Of a stretch of DNA of 64,000 nt, positions 22,840 to 35,862 are shown in pieces. The translations under genes and the position numbers were made by a program. The notes under the pieces were generated by a model. It ran no database searches. It had not been told where the DNA came from and saw nothing but the letters and a program-made list of their open reading frames with translations. This stretch comes from Margaritifera margaritifera (Eukaryota; Mollusca; Bivalvia; Unionida; Margaritiferidae). Position 1 is the first letter of the stretch. Each line of letters starts with the position of its first letter. The stretch spans positions 5,185,501 through 5,249,500 of the forward strand of contig JAQPZY010001625.1 of the NCBI GenBank assembly GCA_029931535.1. Direction: 5' to 3'.

Positions 22840-25400
22840 AACGAAGGGACGTTTTTCATTGGGTAAAACAAAATAATATATTTATAGTATGTTTCCAAAA
22901 AACTCATAGTACAAAGAACGATGCTGCTGCTGAATGAAGATACAAATGTATATTTAGCCACTGTTTTAGTGATCGTGATGGGCGTTCAATATTCTTTAGA
23001 AATAATTGTGAATTTGTGATTGACAGTAAAAGATGTGACAGTCAAGGGAGATTTATTATTTTAGATATCACAATTAATGCCAATAGAATGTCTTGTGTAT
23101 TTGTATGTTTATAATGATAACTATCCTGACTTATTTAGAAAGCTAAAGGAAGAACTTTTTGTTTTTGAGAACTCATCAATTATAATATGTAGAGATTGGA
23201 ATACTGGTCAAGACTTAGATTTGGATACTTATAATATTTTACATGACAAACACCAACAGCCTAGAGCAACAATTCAAGACCTGAAAACGAATTGGAATTA
23301 GCTGACTTCTGAAGAAATTCCAGTCAAGACTTAAAGCTGTACACCTGGATGCAAAATTCTCCCTTGAAACAAGGTAGATTAGATTATATTGTTGTATCCT
23401 ATGATATTCATATGAATTTAGCTGATTTATGTATTTTACCATAATTTAAAACTGATCTATTGTTTTGATAAAATTTTCTTTGAAATTTTGAAAAAGTAAA
23501 CAAGATATGGAACTATAGGTTACTCTATTAGAAAAACAAATGAGAAACGGAACAAAACTAAAGGAAATTGAACAGGATATATTAGAAATGCATAGGGGAT
23601 TGTCGGACAACATAGGTGGGGAAAATCTGTAAAGTGTATAACAAGAAGGCAGAATTAGGGGAATATAGAAAAACATATAGAAGGTGCTATATTAAGTTTC
23701 AAGGCTGGATGGTATGAATTTGGAGAAAAAAGTACAAAATACTTTTAAAAAAGACATTATGTCAATAAGACAATAAAATGAAATGATTTTAGATGATGTG
23801 ACAAATGTATCAGACCAAATATATATTTTAGAAGCTCAAAAATAGCTTTATATGGAATTGTACAAAAGTAGAATTGCCCAGCTTGATGTTGATGACACTC
23901 AATAGGCTCAAAACAGATTTTTTAAAATCACAATATCAAGCTTAGTCAAAAGGAAAGAGAATCATGCGAGGGTCTACTTACAATAAACGAATACGGTAAG
24001 TCTTTAAAACGGATGGAAAATGCAATAAGTCCAGGCTCAGATGGATTCACTGCAGAGTTCTATAAATTATTTGGATGGATATAATGTAGGAAAACTTTCA
24101 GATTTTCAGACTCAAGGAGTTATCATATATTTACCAAAGAAAGAAAAAGACAGAAGATACATTAAAAATTGAAGACCCATATTTCTTTTAAATATTGACT
24201 CTAAGATTGCTTTGGGAGATATTGCAGCTCGTATTAATAATACACAAAAAGGATTTATGAAGGGTAGATTATTTGGTGAAAATACTAGGTTATTATACGA
24301 CAGCATGGATCAACTAGAAAACGAATATATATATATGGTTTATTATTGCTAATAGACTTTTAAAAGCCTTTGATTCAATTAACTGGAGCTTAGTGGAAAA
24401 AATGTTACAATCTTTAAACTTTGGTGATTCTGTTTGCAAGTGGTTTAAACTGTTTTGTAATAACTTTAAAAAAGTTGTGTTATAAATAATGGACATATGT
24501 CAGAATGTGTTAGATTGAAGGAGGATGACATCTAGGAGATCCCCTTGCGCCTTATTTGTTTATCATCGGTGTTGAGACTTTAGCGATATATTTGAAACAA
24601 AATGTGAATGTACGGGTACTGATCTTTGATGTTAGTAACTTTAAATTGGGTCAGTATGCTGATGATGCTTTTATTCTTCTTGATGGATCTCAACGTTCTC
24701 TTAAAGCAACTATGAATATCTTGCAAGGTTTTCTTCTGTTATCTGGATTTAAATGTAACATAACAAGAACAAAGGCTCTTTGGTTTGGAAAGAATAAATT
24801 TTCCAGTAAAAGAGTATGTCCCGATATGCGATATAGGCCTAAACAGGTCTTTTTCTGACTTTACACTCCTTGGCATCTATATTTCTCTAGATTTGCAAAA
24901 AATGGTGGACAATAATTATAGGATGGAACAAACGACTGCAAACAGAATATTGGCTAAAGTCAAAGACATCTCTTCAGTAGTAGGTAAGGTAATCGGTGTA
25001 AACACTCTTGTTATGCCCATATTACCCACAGCTTTTTTTCAGCACTTCTATATCCAACAGCAAAAGTTGAAACAGAACTTAATCGTAGTTTATTTCAATT
25101 TGTATTGTACGGTACAGTATAGAGAATTAAAAGTGACATCCAAGTAGCTCCTGATAATGAGAGAGGATGAAATATTATTCACATTTATTAATTCATTAGG
25201 TACATCAAGATAAGATTGGTTAAAAGATTGCCGGAAAATAAAGATGGCTCGTAACAGATTTTAACCAATAAAACTATATTAAAAATTAAAAAGGATATTT
25301 GGAGTTTAGGAAGAAGGAAATTAGAAGAATTTGGTAAGCTCATTAAAACAATGTTTGGAAGGAATGTTATTTTGGCAGCATTTAAATGGAAAGAGGATTC
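22840..25400 (+). pseudogene. L1/Tx1-type LINE relic (endonuclease and reverse transcriptase)
   Basis: Many frame breaks, but the motifs fall in the correct order. An APE-type endonuclease shows FIVCFQKTHSTKND near 22,880, IFFRNNCEFVID near 22,990 and IIICRDWNTGQDLDLDTYN near 23,185. The linker has EFGEKSTKYF near 23,715. RT follows with AISPGSDGFTAEFYKLF near 24,030, QGVIIYLPKKEKDRRYIKN near 24,115, KAFDSINWSLVEKM near 24,365, GDPLAPYLFIIG near 24,540 and the catalytic QYADDAFILL near 24,652. C-terminal LINE-like sequence continues to about 25,390. The phrasing is closest to the L1/Tx1 group. It cannot be active. Confidence 0.85.
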
Positions 25401-25748
25401 ACAAAGTCAAAATTAATATATATCCAGCGTGCGAATTGCCGCCAGCCCGTCGGTCCAATGCCAGCTAATTTCATGGAGAACTGGGGCGAACAATAAGTAG
25501 CCAGTCCGTCTGACCTGTTGGATTTTTTAGGTATATTGAGTACATTTAATCTGCAAGTTGTATATTGTATAATATTAAAATAAATAATAGAAACCATGTC
25601 ACAAATAAATAACGGGAATTGTTTCTGATTACCACTCGCGAATCTGTGTGAGATGAGAAGATTAATAACTCGAGTGTAGTCTGCGTTCAATAGACGCTTG
25701 AAAGTCCAGTTAAAAACTCTTTTGCGTCTATGCGATTTCTGATGACAT

Positions 25749-25952
25749 ATGCTACTTCTGATTCCCAAAGTAAAGATGTCGATGTATTTGGATTCCTCAA
25801 AGCCACCACAGGCTAAAAAGCACACACAGCCAAGGAAAGCAGAACTAGTCAAAAGGAATACGACACTATCAAACGAAAGCGAGCGATGTTTTAATCATAG
25901 TTGGGTTACAGAATTCGCTTGGAATATAGAAACAGGATGCATGTTAAGGTAA
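25749..25952 (+). pseudogene. Unrecognised fragment, possibly the N-terminus of a zinc-finger transposase-like protein
   Basis: A 67-codon frame, Lys-rich and then CFNHSWVTEFAWNIETGCML, which loosely resembles the W-x-x-x-F-x-W start of TTF/BED-type zinc-finger proteins common in animal genomes. Nearby frames to 26,680 give acidic DSYSDYDSDWSS and other short pieces with no clear match. Weakly supported. Confidence 0.25.
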
Positions 25953-26860
25953 TGACAATGCTGTTAACCATTCAGCTGCATTCTGCTGATGTGGACGCAT
26001 TTGATCCAGTTCCAGCAATCCACTGCTGGAACTCATCTTTCCACAGATCTAATTTCATGGGCAGCTGCATTTTTGGATACCAGAGCCTGATCTTTGGAGG
26101 CTGGGTCTAGTTATGATACTGTCATTGATGACAAGTCAATGGATGAGGATCCTGATTCTTATTCTGACTATGATTCAGACTGGTCATCAATGGCAGCAAC
26201 ATATTCTTAAGCCCAGCCTCTAGATAAGTTATGTATGGATCTGGATCAGCTGGACAGTAAGCATGATTGTCATGGTCAGTAAACAGTAGCCATGTTCTAC
26301 AGAATTTAATCAATTTAATCAATTTGACTATGTGATATAAATATCTTATTTTGTGTTTTTCTTTATTTTCTATGTTTCGTTATCTAAATCACCATGTTAA
26401 AGGCTGATATTTATGTCTAGCTTTATTGACTGCATTGTGTCTTCTTGTATGATGAAACGTAGGACCATTTGGTTATGGACAGGACCAGTAGCATTTCCAG
26501 GTTACAGGTCCTGTGGGCTTGCAGGATATTTTGGCGAGTTTCACACACTGTATATATCCCAGAGTATTTTAAACTTTGCCCCACACCCCACTCCAGCGAC
26601 TGTTCTATCAATACAAATCCTGGAGAGAAGACGGCATTGAAATTATTTATGATTTGTAGATAATGGAGGTAATTAAACCTTTTTGAAGTGAAACTTGGGT
26701 GCCAATATTAAATACAAATATAAGTCAGAGATTTATGGTATGGCAAACATTTGTACTGAGAATACAAAGTTGATTTCTTCTAACTTTAAATAATTCATAG
26801 TGCTATTGTTGCTGATAATTTTTTGAAAACAATTAACATATTAAACGACAACAAATGTAC
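25953..26860. other. No recognised gene; a LINE-like tail may lie on the minus strand
   Basis: On the minus strand 26,640-26,820 gives a broken NYLKLEEINFVF-like stretch reminiscent of LINE C-terminal tails. Otherwise only short frames are present. Confidence 0.3.
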
Positions 26861-26870
26861 TTTCTGTAAG

Positions 26871-27026
26871 TGGTCTAGCAGCCAGGACCAAATATTTTTG
26901 AAAGGTTCGCCCCAAAGCTAGAAAATTTCTAATGGTGCCATGCTTTGTGGGAAACCCTTAGGGTGGACGTGGACTTCTGAAGTGGTGCAGTTTGTTTTAT
27001 ACAGATGGATTTGTTGAGAGATTTGG
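26871..27026 (+). repeat. Left arm of a ~150-bp inverted repeat
   Basis: Pairs with 33,849-34,026 on the opposite strand. Shared blocks in order are GTCTAGCAG, AAAGCTAGAAAATTTCT, ATGGTGCCATGC, TCTGAAGTGGTGCAG and TTTGTTGAG. By eye it is roughly three-quarters identical with small indels. Confidence 0.75.
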
Positions 27027-28880
27027 TACCCCAAAACCTCAAAATTGTCATTTATAAAGAATGGTTGTTTCAATAATGTATTGTCTCGTACTAGTATATT
27101 ATCTAATTATAATAAATCATTTTATTTTGGAAACGCTAAGCTTCCACGAGGTGCAAGAAACCACATAAACCTCCCCCAATTTGAATCTGCCCAGTATTGT
27201 GCAAATCATAGCATCTGATTCATGGTGATTGATTATAAAATCTACAGTTGTTTTGTTCAGTGGTACATTCATGCTTTGCTGTTATCGTAGTTTCTGTTAT
27301 TATTGTAAAAAAAAGCCTAAATTTTAAGTTCTTAGGACTATAAAATATTTTGCATCACATACTGATTGATTAGTAATATCATGACTAAATATGACTAAGT
27401 TTATTACATTATATTTTGTATTTTACCCTATTTCATATGGATTCCAGTCCTTTAAAACTTATTCTTCCATCCAAAAAACCAAGACTATCATTTAACCCTA
27501 GCAGATGTCTTATCTGCCGACAGAACATGATGAGAACCTCAGGAAGGCATCAGAACTAGGTAAAAGAAGCTTCATGAAATCTCTCAAAGTAAGAATGGAA
27601 GAATGTGACTGCAAAGTGTATCGGAGAATTCAAAATATACTTGATGAACTGAAGAGTGGACATTTGCTGGTGAACAACTCATCCAATGGCATAAAAACTG
27701 TTAGTCATAATTAACAAGCATCACAAACCTTACGAATGTAGCAGTCCAAAGAAGGATGAGCCTGAATCCACCTCGCAACAACGGCCACAAAGGTCCGAAT
27801 TCTGCTGCAAGGAGGTCTGCATGTTTAGTGGACAAAAGTCTCAAAAAGACAGAACTCTCATCAGGGTGGCCACATTTGAGTTCTGCAAGACACTGGTTAG
27901 ATGGGTACAGGAAAAATGTGAGCATATCCTTCAATGCAGGATAGATGACTTCTCAAAACTGATTGCAATCGATGCTCAGTACCACACGGCTTGCCATAGT
28001 GGATACATTTTGCAGAAAAAGACACCCACTTTTGCCGTCATTATGCTAACTTTAGAAAGTGAGAAAGCAGTTGACATGAAGCAAATGCTGTCCAAATATA
28101 AGGAATGTCTTACAAAGTATGTGAGTGAGGAGAATGTGCAGTGCTTTACAAAGCATAAGCTCATGGGAAAGCTTGAAAAACTCTGTGGAGACAGTATACA
28201 GGTTTATCCTGTCTCTCAGACCAAGCCAGAAATCGTGGTCTTCATCTCCAAGATGTAATCAGCACTGCAGGAAATCTAAAGGAAATCCTAAGAACATTCA
28301 GGAAGATGTTTCCCTTTATGTCATGGAACAGGAATAAACCTCTGTGTTGATTTTATTCCATGCAGCATTCATCCTTCGGTCCATGAATAAATCATGTGAA
28401 GAAATCCAGCATCAGCGACTTTAAACCTTGGACTTATCAATAGAGAGCTGTGAGTGTCAAGTGTCTGATGAACTCTACACCTTTTTCTCCTGCATCCTGT
28501 GCAGGCAAGCGGAACTTCTGTGGATATTATTGAGCAGATACCTGAAAAGAACCCGGTGCTTATAGATACATCCTTTCCCTGGGACGGGATCTAGCATACG
28601 TGGAATCCCGGGGCAAATGTAGAGTGGCAAAGCATGTGGGGCTTAGTGTCGACTTGCATCAAATGACCCAGAGGTTGTGATATTGATCAGCATAAGTTAT
28701 GACAAAGTGCAGGCATTGACACTTGCTGGGCAAATATTCAGATGTCCTTAAAAAGTCCAGGTGTGCCACAGAATATGGTTTATGGTAGGACCACGCGTGG
28801 TGCTGGTGACGATTTCAACAGAGCAACAGCGTCTGTACAAGGTAAGCACCATAATGTTGTGAACATGGTGCTATGTCAAA

Positions 28881-29625
28881 TGTTACGACGCTGGGTCTTA
28901 AAATAATGTAACAGAAAGAAAGTGAAACCAACAATGCAAACAAAATCAACAAGCAATTTATTTCTAGACAATTAAACTGAAAATTCAAAAAGGCACTTAC
29001 AATAAGGTGAATTAAAATCCAAATAATCCAATAATCCTAAGTGTCCCAATCACAAATCCTAAATATAGAATGTTCCGAATGAATTCCAGTAGCCTTGAAT
29101 GTCCTGATGTGCTAGTAGTCTTGAATGTTCTGATGTGCCTGAATGATGTAATCCAGAATATCTCTTGAATGAATTCACATAAATCCCAAAGTCAAATATT
29201 AATAGAATATGAGAATGAGCACTTTTAGTAACTCCAATGAATGTTTCAAATAAATAATTCCTCCCTCTGAATTTACTGATTTTCACAACTGTAACATCTG
29301 ATTACTAAAATAAATTATTTAATAGACTAATCTTAATAATATGATGTTTAGTATAGGAATGAAATCTTGTTTACCAAACCTGTATAAATATAAGGATAAG
29401 TCACCTGACAGAATACTCTAGAATATGAGTAACTCTAATGGAAATTTCCAGTGCGTATGTGACTTTTCTCACATCAACCATGGAAAATTCGAATCTAATT
29501 GCTAAATGCTATATAAGCAAGTCTGACCTTGAACTCAATGCAGTAAATATGTTATTTACAACTTAATGACCACTGAAGTACAACTTACCTCATGGACACT
29601 TATTATAAATTCAATATACATAACA
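28881..29625 (-). repeat. Solo LTR of the Gmr1-like family (copy 2)
   Basis: The reverse complement begins TGTTATGTAT and ends CGTCGTAACA, 745 bp. It is flanked on both sides by CAAA (28,877-28,880 and 29,626-29,629), a 4-bp target-site duplication, so it is a clean solo LTR. A TATAAATATAAGG-type TATA box lies near 29,385 on the minus strand. It interrupts the broken gene at 27,430-32,940. Confidence 0.92.
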
Positions 29626-29924
29626 CAAACCAAACAGGAACATGCTGGGACACCAGGGGCATATGGTCAATGGGAACCTGTCCCTAAAAGCTCATTAAGG
29701 ACAGAGAAAAAAAAATATCTGATTCAACAAACATATGTGTGTACCCTAACATGTGTGGCAAAAACATTGTCCACAACACCCGCTAGGGAGAGTGAATATG
29801 GAATGGTATCTTGAAATTACGTCTCATCATAAAGACATGAGAGCCATTGATCAAGCACTCATTGTGCTCAGAATGAGCCCATCAAGATTTTTGACTTAGA
29901 CATATAGCAATATCCCAAACAAAG

Positions 29925-30014
29925 TGTACCTGAATGATGTAATCCAGAATATCTTTAAATGAATTCACATAAATACCAAAGTCAAATATTAATCGAATAT
30001 GAGAATGAGCACTT
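29925..30014 (-). repeat. 90-bp duplicate of an internal piece of the solo LTR
   Basis: TGAATGATGTAATCCAGAAT through AATATGAGAATGAGCACTT matches 29,135-29,224 almost base for base. It lacks either LTR end, so it is not an independent insertion. Confidence 0.85.
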
Positions 30015-33000
30015 CCTCAACAACAAAGCTGTGATCAGCAAAACAAATAGTGAGTACTGTCCAATGGTGCAAGAATCAGTAGTGGATTTCAACACTTTTT
30101 ACGCAGTGAGGAAACAGTTTCAGATGATGTTCTTATAAGCTGGGCCAAGATTGGACCCTTGTCACCTAAAATGAAGAAATTTACAGCAAAGCACAGTTCA
30201 TTAAGAAGAGAAACCCTGAAGAGTTCAGGAGGGATGAGTTGAAAATGGGTGGCATGCACAGAGTGATAAACGTCGTGGGTGACATTGGACATGTCATGGA
30301 GGAAAGTGGTTTTGATGACATACTTGTTTAAAATGGCATCTGTGGTTTATCTGCTGTGTCTCATGTGATGAAAGGCAAAGCTTACAACAGGGCTGTTCGT
30401 ACACACAAAATCATGAATGAGGCGATGCAGAGGCTAAAGTGGATGGACCTTGGTGACTGGCTTGCAAAGGAAGATGTACCTTTAACTGAAGAACAGAGAG
30501 CTGAGATTTCAGGGCATGCAACAAGATGTATTCAACTTCTTGTTGACATTGCTAAAGTGTATGATAAGAATGAAACAGAAGTGCAAGATGAAATCAGAAA
30601 GTTCATCCAGGTTTTCCATCCAATTCACTTTGTCATGGACAAGTTTACGGAGCATGTGCGTCGGTGCTCTGAAACGTTGGTTCTGTGGGACAACTATGTG
30701 AAAGACTTGTCTCAGTTGATGCTAGACCAAATTGCAGCAAAACGGGATGCTAAATACATAAAAGAGCTTGAAACTTTTCCTGAACTGATCCCCTTGACTT
30801 GATGTGTGGCCACCAGAACTATACCAGGAGGGACACGATCAATGTCATTGAGAGAAGACTCATAGAAAAGAACCAGCCGAAGATTTACCAAGAACTCTGC
30901 AATGGAAACTGGTCTGTTCATCACACAACAAAGACTTTTCAGTGGAGTCTGGCATGATATGGAGATTGAGCAGTCAATCAATAAAGACCGTGGTAAATAT
31001 TGCCACTTGTGTACCAACGAAGAGGCACATCAGAAGTATTACCAGACTGCCCACCTAATGGGAGAATGACATAGGTTTTCAAGTCCCTGTGTGGGATGCA
31101 AAGTGTACTCACAGGAATCTGCAAGGAAGCTAGTTCATCAAGGAAAAGCAAAGATGAAGAAGACGTGGAAAGAGTTGTCAATATTGTGAGTGAGAGGATT
31201 ATCAATCCATATTAGATTGAAGCTGGTTTATCTTCAGAAAACAAGCAGCATTTATTCAACATCGCTACATCCACAGTAGCACCGCCAGACGTGGCAAACA
31301 ATCTTTGTGGAGTTCGTGAACAGTGACAGAAAAAGTTTGCAGACATATTTAGGAAGAGAATCCCTACCAGTGAAGTGGACTTCTTTGCACCGATACATAT
31401 GCCAGTCTCAACAAGATAATTTCCACCAAACAGAATAAAAAAATAGAAACAGTGAATATTGACAGACAAATATTCAGCTAATTGACAGTGATAGCACAAG
31501 CAAAAGATGTTGATGTACGTGACCTCCTTAAGCATGAGCTTGCACCTGTTCCTTTGTCACTGTTCAATTTGGATGGATCTTTCCGCAAATCAATCAAACG
31601 AGCAACCATAATCTTGATTAGAACAAGACCTTAGTTTGTCTGAAATACCAAACACAACTTATCCAAGTCTCCTAATAGTCGACTTCATGATGATCATCCG
31701 CATTGTCTGCTCTGACGGAAGGGATTGTCGTACATTTGGGATCTTTCTGAGAAACTACTGGGAATGATTCTTTCTCAAAACTTCTAAAATATTGGAGTGG
31801 TTGGTTTCAGCTATTCTAATGACCAGTCAATCAAAAGGGGAGAACGAGCCAGACGTGGCAGAATCCAATCGCATGAAATAAGGAAGCCTTCAAGAGCTAC
31901 TCCACTGCCCAAACAGCGACAGAAAATGCTTTCTAATCCTGCTAACAAGACTGGCATGGCAAATTTATTGATGCATGATTAGGTGGAGTTTGGCCAAGAA
32001 AGATTGTCAGATGGAAGGAAGTTTTTCTTGGCACGGGCTTCACAGACATACGAAAGTTGTGATGGAACATGGGCAATTTAGCAGAGTAGTCGAGCTCCAG
32101 TCAGACCGCGAAGATGCTGACTCAAGATTGTTTGTACGCATTAGCCATACGCTTAAAACACTAAATGTAAAAAGTATTGTGCAGTGGAGGATTGACTCGG
32201 ATGTTGCTACCATGTGCCCAAGATATATATTCCTGCTAGATATTCAAGAGCTCTTCTTCAGGACTGGAATTGCACAAAAGAAGCTCTACATCCAAAGCAC
32301 ACTGTTGCTCATGATCTTGGATGCGACATTTCCCTTGTGCTGCCCTCAATCCATGCCTTGAGTGGCTGTGACTTCACAAATACAGTCAGTGGAATAAGAA
32401 AAGAAAGTGGATGAAGACCCTGGCTGCAAATTGTGACCTACTGGATGGCCTCAAGCAACTTGTCCTCAAGATTCTACATCCATCACTGATGATGCCTTGA
32501 CATCATCTGTACAACTCACATCACTGGTATAAGCCCACAGAAAATGTTCATCACTGGTTGTTCTCGAAGAAAAGTGTTACTATTGAAAGCTGCACCCACA
32601 ATGGATGCTTTCTTAGAGCATGTGCAGAGAGCAAACTATCAAAGTTTCATATGGTACCATGCTACAGAGCAGTTTTTGAATCTCCCATCAGCAGTTGGCA
32701 ATGGATGGAAAGTTGATGATGCTGGAGAGCTTACCCCACTCTTGATGAAAAAAATACCCAACTCCTGCAGCAGTCTTGGCTTTTGCGCAGTGTCACTGCA
32801 AAGCTGCTTGCGCAACTAAGCAATGTAAATGTAGAAAAGATGGAATGGTATGCTCCGATGATTTCTCTTATGATAATGAAAAATGCACCAACAGACTTGT
32901 TGAAGCATTGTCTGACTCTGAGAGCAACGATGAATCTTAACTATCAGACTCATTTCTCAGATCTTGTGCTTGATGGGTAATTAATGCTTCAAAACAAAGA

Positions 33001-33040
33001 CTACTTATTCGCAAGTATACAAGATGTGTACCAGGGTTAA

Positions 33041-33043
<3 letters not shown>

Positions 33044-33097
<54 letters not shown>
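33044..33097. repeat. (AT)n microsatellite
   Basis: About 26 AT units, about 100 bases after the end of the broken gene. Confidence 0.95.
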
Positions 33098-33099
<2 letters not shown>

Positions 33100-33848
33100 A
33101 TATCTGTATCGGTAATATTTGTAGTAACAGCATTACATACTTAATTTAAGAAAGTTCTTTTAAATATACAACCATGATACTTCATGGTACTTTGATGAAC
33201 TTGTTGTCAATTACAGAAATCTTTCCCTCAAATTTTAAACTCAAATCTACCTTTACATGTCTTATCATCAGTTTGCTAAGATAAATGTGTGCATGTGCAA
33301 CATTTACCTCCCTAAAGTTATAATTGTGAATGTGTGTGAGGTAAAAATATGTATGATAAGGTAACATGCAAGATTAAGTAATAAATGTCTACGTCTATTG
33401 CACCATATAGTGCTTGAAATATTTAAAATCATTTCATATGCATTCTGTGACAAGAGGATTAAAAAATGTATTATATGATACGGAGTGTCACTATGTTCAG
33501 TGTTACCAGTTTCCTGCTTTATTGACACTCTAAATAACTCAGATAAAGCACACAAAAATTATCTAAAATCATTTGAAGCCAGGTTTAACAAATATATTTT
33601 TAATTTGAATGATAGCAGTTTAGTTTTTTGCAATAATGTGAAACAATATTAATGACGTTATTAAAATCATCCAATTATCATCTTAATGATGCTGATATGT
33701 GAAAAATGCTGAGAAGAATGAAGGTTTCAGTCAACTCAGACATTCTCTTGAAGATTGGTTTCTGAAAGTAAACTGATTTATTGTCATCCAATAGTACAGT
33801 GGATTAGATTACCTTGAAATATCCCTTCTTCATAGACATCCATTTTTT
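33100..33848. other. Non-coding stretch
   Basis: No gene motif on either strand. Lies between the broken gene and the right inverted-repeat arm. Confidence 0.5.
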
Positions 33849-34026
33849 TTCAGAGTCCCTCAACAAACCCCTCTGTAGAAAACAACTGCACCACTTCAGA
33901 GGTCCACATCCGTCCTAGCTGTTGCCCGCAAGGGTCATAAAAATGCATGGCACCATCAGAAATTTTCTAGCTTTCAGGGTGAACTAACTCAAAATTTAAG
34001 GCCATTTCAAGATATAACTGCTAGAC
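33849..34026 (-). repeat. Right arm of the ~150-bp inverted repeat
   Basis: Reverse-complement partner of 26,871-27,026. The arms point inward around a 6.8-kb interval that includes the whole broken gene. Confidence 0.75.
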
Positions 34027-34039
34027 TAAAGAGTGACAA

Positions 34040-34320
34040 GGAAAGTATTCAACATCTCTTATGTGATACCAATATTACTTCAATTGTTTGGTACCGTTTT
34101 ATTGCAGATTTTTCACCTTTCTGCCCAAATATTGTATATTTCTCTAAAAAGGAAATATTTTTAGGAAGTGAACAATTGGACATTTTGTGTAATTTCTTGC
34201 TTTTTTCGGCTAAATATTATATTTACACTTGCAGATTCAATATGCAAAACTCTGAAAAAAAATAGTTGAAATGTTTAAGAACAATGAAAAATACACTGCT
34301 ATATATACAAAAGGGTGCAG
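34040..34320 (+). pseudogene. LINE C-terminal fragment (L1/Tx1-like)
   Basis: IQHLLCDTNITSIVWYRF followed by YFSKKEIFLGSEQL and FSAKYYIYTCRF is the usual tail of L1-type RT proteins (HLL-x-C-x(n)-W, then the AKYYIYKCRF-like end). The rest of the element is absent. Confidence 0.55.
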
Positions 34321-34399
34321 AAGGGAGCTTTGCGTGTATAATCGATAATTTTCTATCAACATGCCAGAAGCTTTTGAAATATAAAATTTTGGAAGCAGG

Positions 34400-35545
34400 G
34401 TTCATTTGAACACCTCTATCGACGTTATATGACGTATATCCTCTGAAAGATTATACCACAAATTGACACTGGATTGTGTAAATGATTTCCTATACGGAAC
34501 ATACCTGCATGAGACTTTGACAATGCCAGACTTATTACGCAATTGATATTGGCTTATCTCGCTTACGTAAACGGAAATAAATGTTTGTAAAAAAAAATAT
34601 AGAAAGGTCATCACCGTTGATAATCCTATAGAAATTATGTCTTTTTACTGGTTCTCCTTTCACCAAGGAAATTAAACCCGTTTCTAAATATAACCATACT
34701 TTGATAACAAGGTAAACCAGTGTTAATGCAGGCAGCTTCAAGCTGTACAATTTCTATTTTAATCGAATTCTCCTCATTACAACCGTCCCAACCGACACTG
34801 GCATATGCCAGTTAGGGTCTAATATTAGTCAGGAACACTTCTGAAAGAGTTGTTTTTCAAAGCTTAAATTTGAATGCTCTCAACAATGCTATTTTTTTAT
34901 CTCCTAGTTTGGCGATATCTTCAATATGTTCATTCCAATTAGAATCTCTTGAAATCGTCAAACCAAGGTGTCTATGAGAATTAACAAAGTTTTGGCTTTT
35001 GCCATCTAAAAATAGTTCAGGTGCTTGTATATTTGACCCTTTTGGGAACAACATTACTTCCGTTTTCGTAGCATTCAATGTCATGAGTCACTGGCTTGAC
35101 CAATCATTTAATTTATCCCAATCAAAGTTAATCAATTATTCCAAGTCAACATTGTTAGGAGATGAAAATAACATAATGATTAGTCATCTGCAAAAAGACG
35201 ACGATTAAGGAAATTCGTTGATTCAGCAATATCATTTACATAAACCAAGAATTATAAAGGGCCTAATACTGAACCTTGCGGTACTCCTGGTTTTATTTTC
35301 ATAATACTAGACAATCGGATTAACGAAGATCTGACGATAACAGAGGTGGTATTTGTTTCGAAGGTTTCTATTCTGTTATGGAATATAGAATGATTCTCCA
35401 GAAAGATAGATTGATAGATTATGAATGCTAGACGACCAGGGCCTGCATGTCGAGCCCAACGATCAAGGCATTGCTGGAAACCTTTAACCAAAATCTTAAC
35501 TGTTGAAGACGACGCCACCGCCAAAAATGTGACTGATATGTCCAA
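34400..35545 (-). pseudogene. 5'-truncated jockey/CR1-like LINE reverse transcriptase
   Basis: On the minus strand in order: IMKIKPGVPQGSVLGPL (35,290-35,252), LNATKTEVMLFPKGSN (about 35,080), HRHLGLTISRDSNWNEHIED (about 34,970), LAYASVGWDGC (about 34,800), IVQLEAACINTGLP (about 34,740), and a C-terminal RKSFTQSSVNLWYNLSEDIR (about 34,470). Several frameshifts and stops. The YxDD segment between 35,250 and 35,090 is degraded (FLQMTNHYV-like). Confidence 0.82.
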
Positions 35546-35554
35546 ATTTGACTA

Positions 35555-35687
<133 letters not shown>

Positions 35688-35862
35688 GATTTTAGACCTA
35701 ACCACCTCCGTGGAAGGGAGAATTTGAGATTTCCAAACTAAATTCACCTATAATGATAAACATAAATAAATCATGTGTAATATTATGAATTCTGTGTATT
35801 TAAGTTATCACATTGTTGTAAGAGACATCAGATGTGGTATTGATGACAAAGAAATCTTGATA

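Larger units (their letters stand above)
27430..32940 (+). pseudogene. Large broken intronless gene with C-terminal PIN/FEN-like nuclease-like segment and Cys-rich tail
   Basis: The pieces run in one direction without splice-like gaps. CLICRQ at about 27,506 starts a Cys-pair region. A 145-codon frame (27,821-28,258) holds AQYHTACHSGYI. A central helical part (30,240-30,970) has GDIGHVMEESGFDDI, KAYNRAVRTHKIMNEA and VWHDMEIEQSINKDRG. A nuclease-like part (32,100-32,400) has EDADSRLFVRISHTLK, RIDSDVA and IHALSGCDFTNTVSGIRK. A YQSFIWYHA segment (about 32,640) precedes a Cys-rich tail (CHCKAACATKQCKCRKDGMV) to TAA at 32,940. I recall the EEADTR / SPDTDV / HALTGCD series from many uncharacterised multicopy proteins of corals and molluscs; the spaced acidic residues and GCD helix resemble PIN/FEN-type nucleases (inference). 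It has at least ten frame breaks and a solo LTR inside (28,881-29,625). Confidence 0.7.

Noticed and set aside
25382..25852. 156-codon minus frame
   Set aside because: The longest unexplained frame in that area, but no recognisable motif and it straddles the LINE end; treated as chance.
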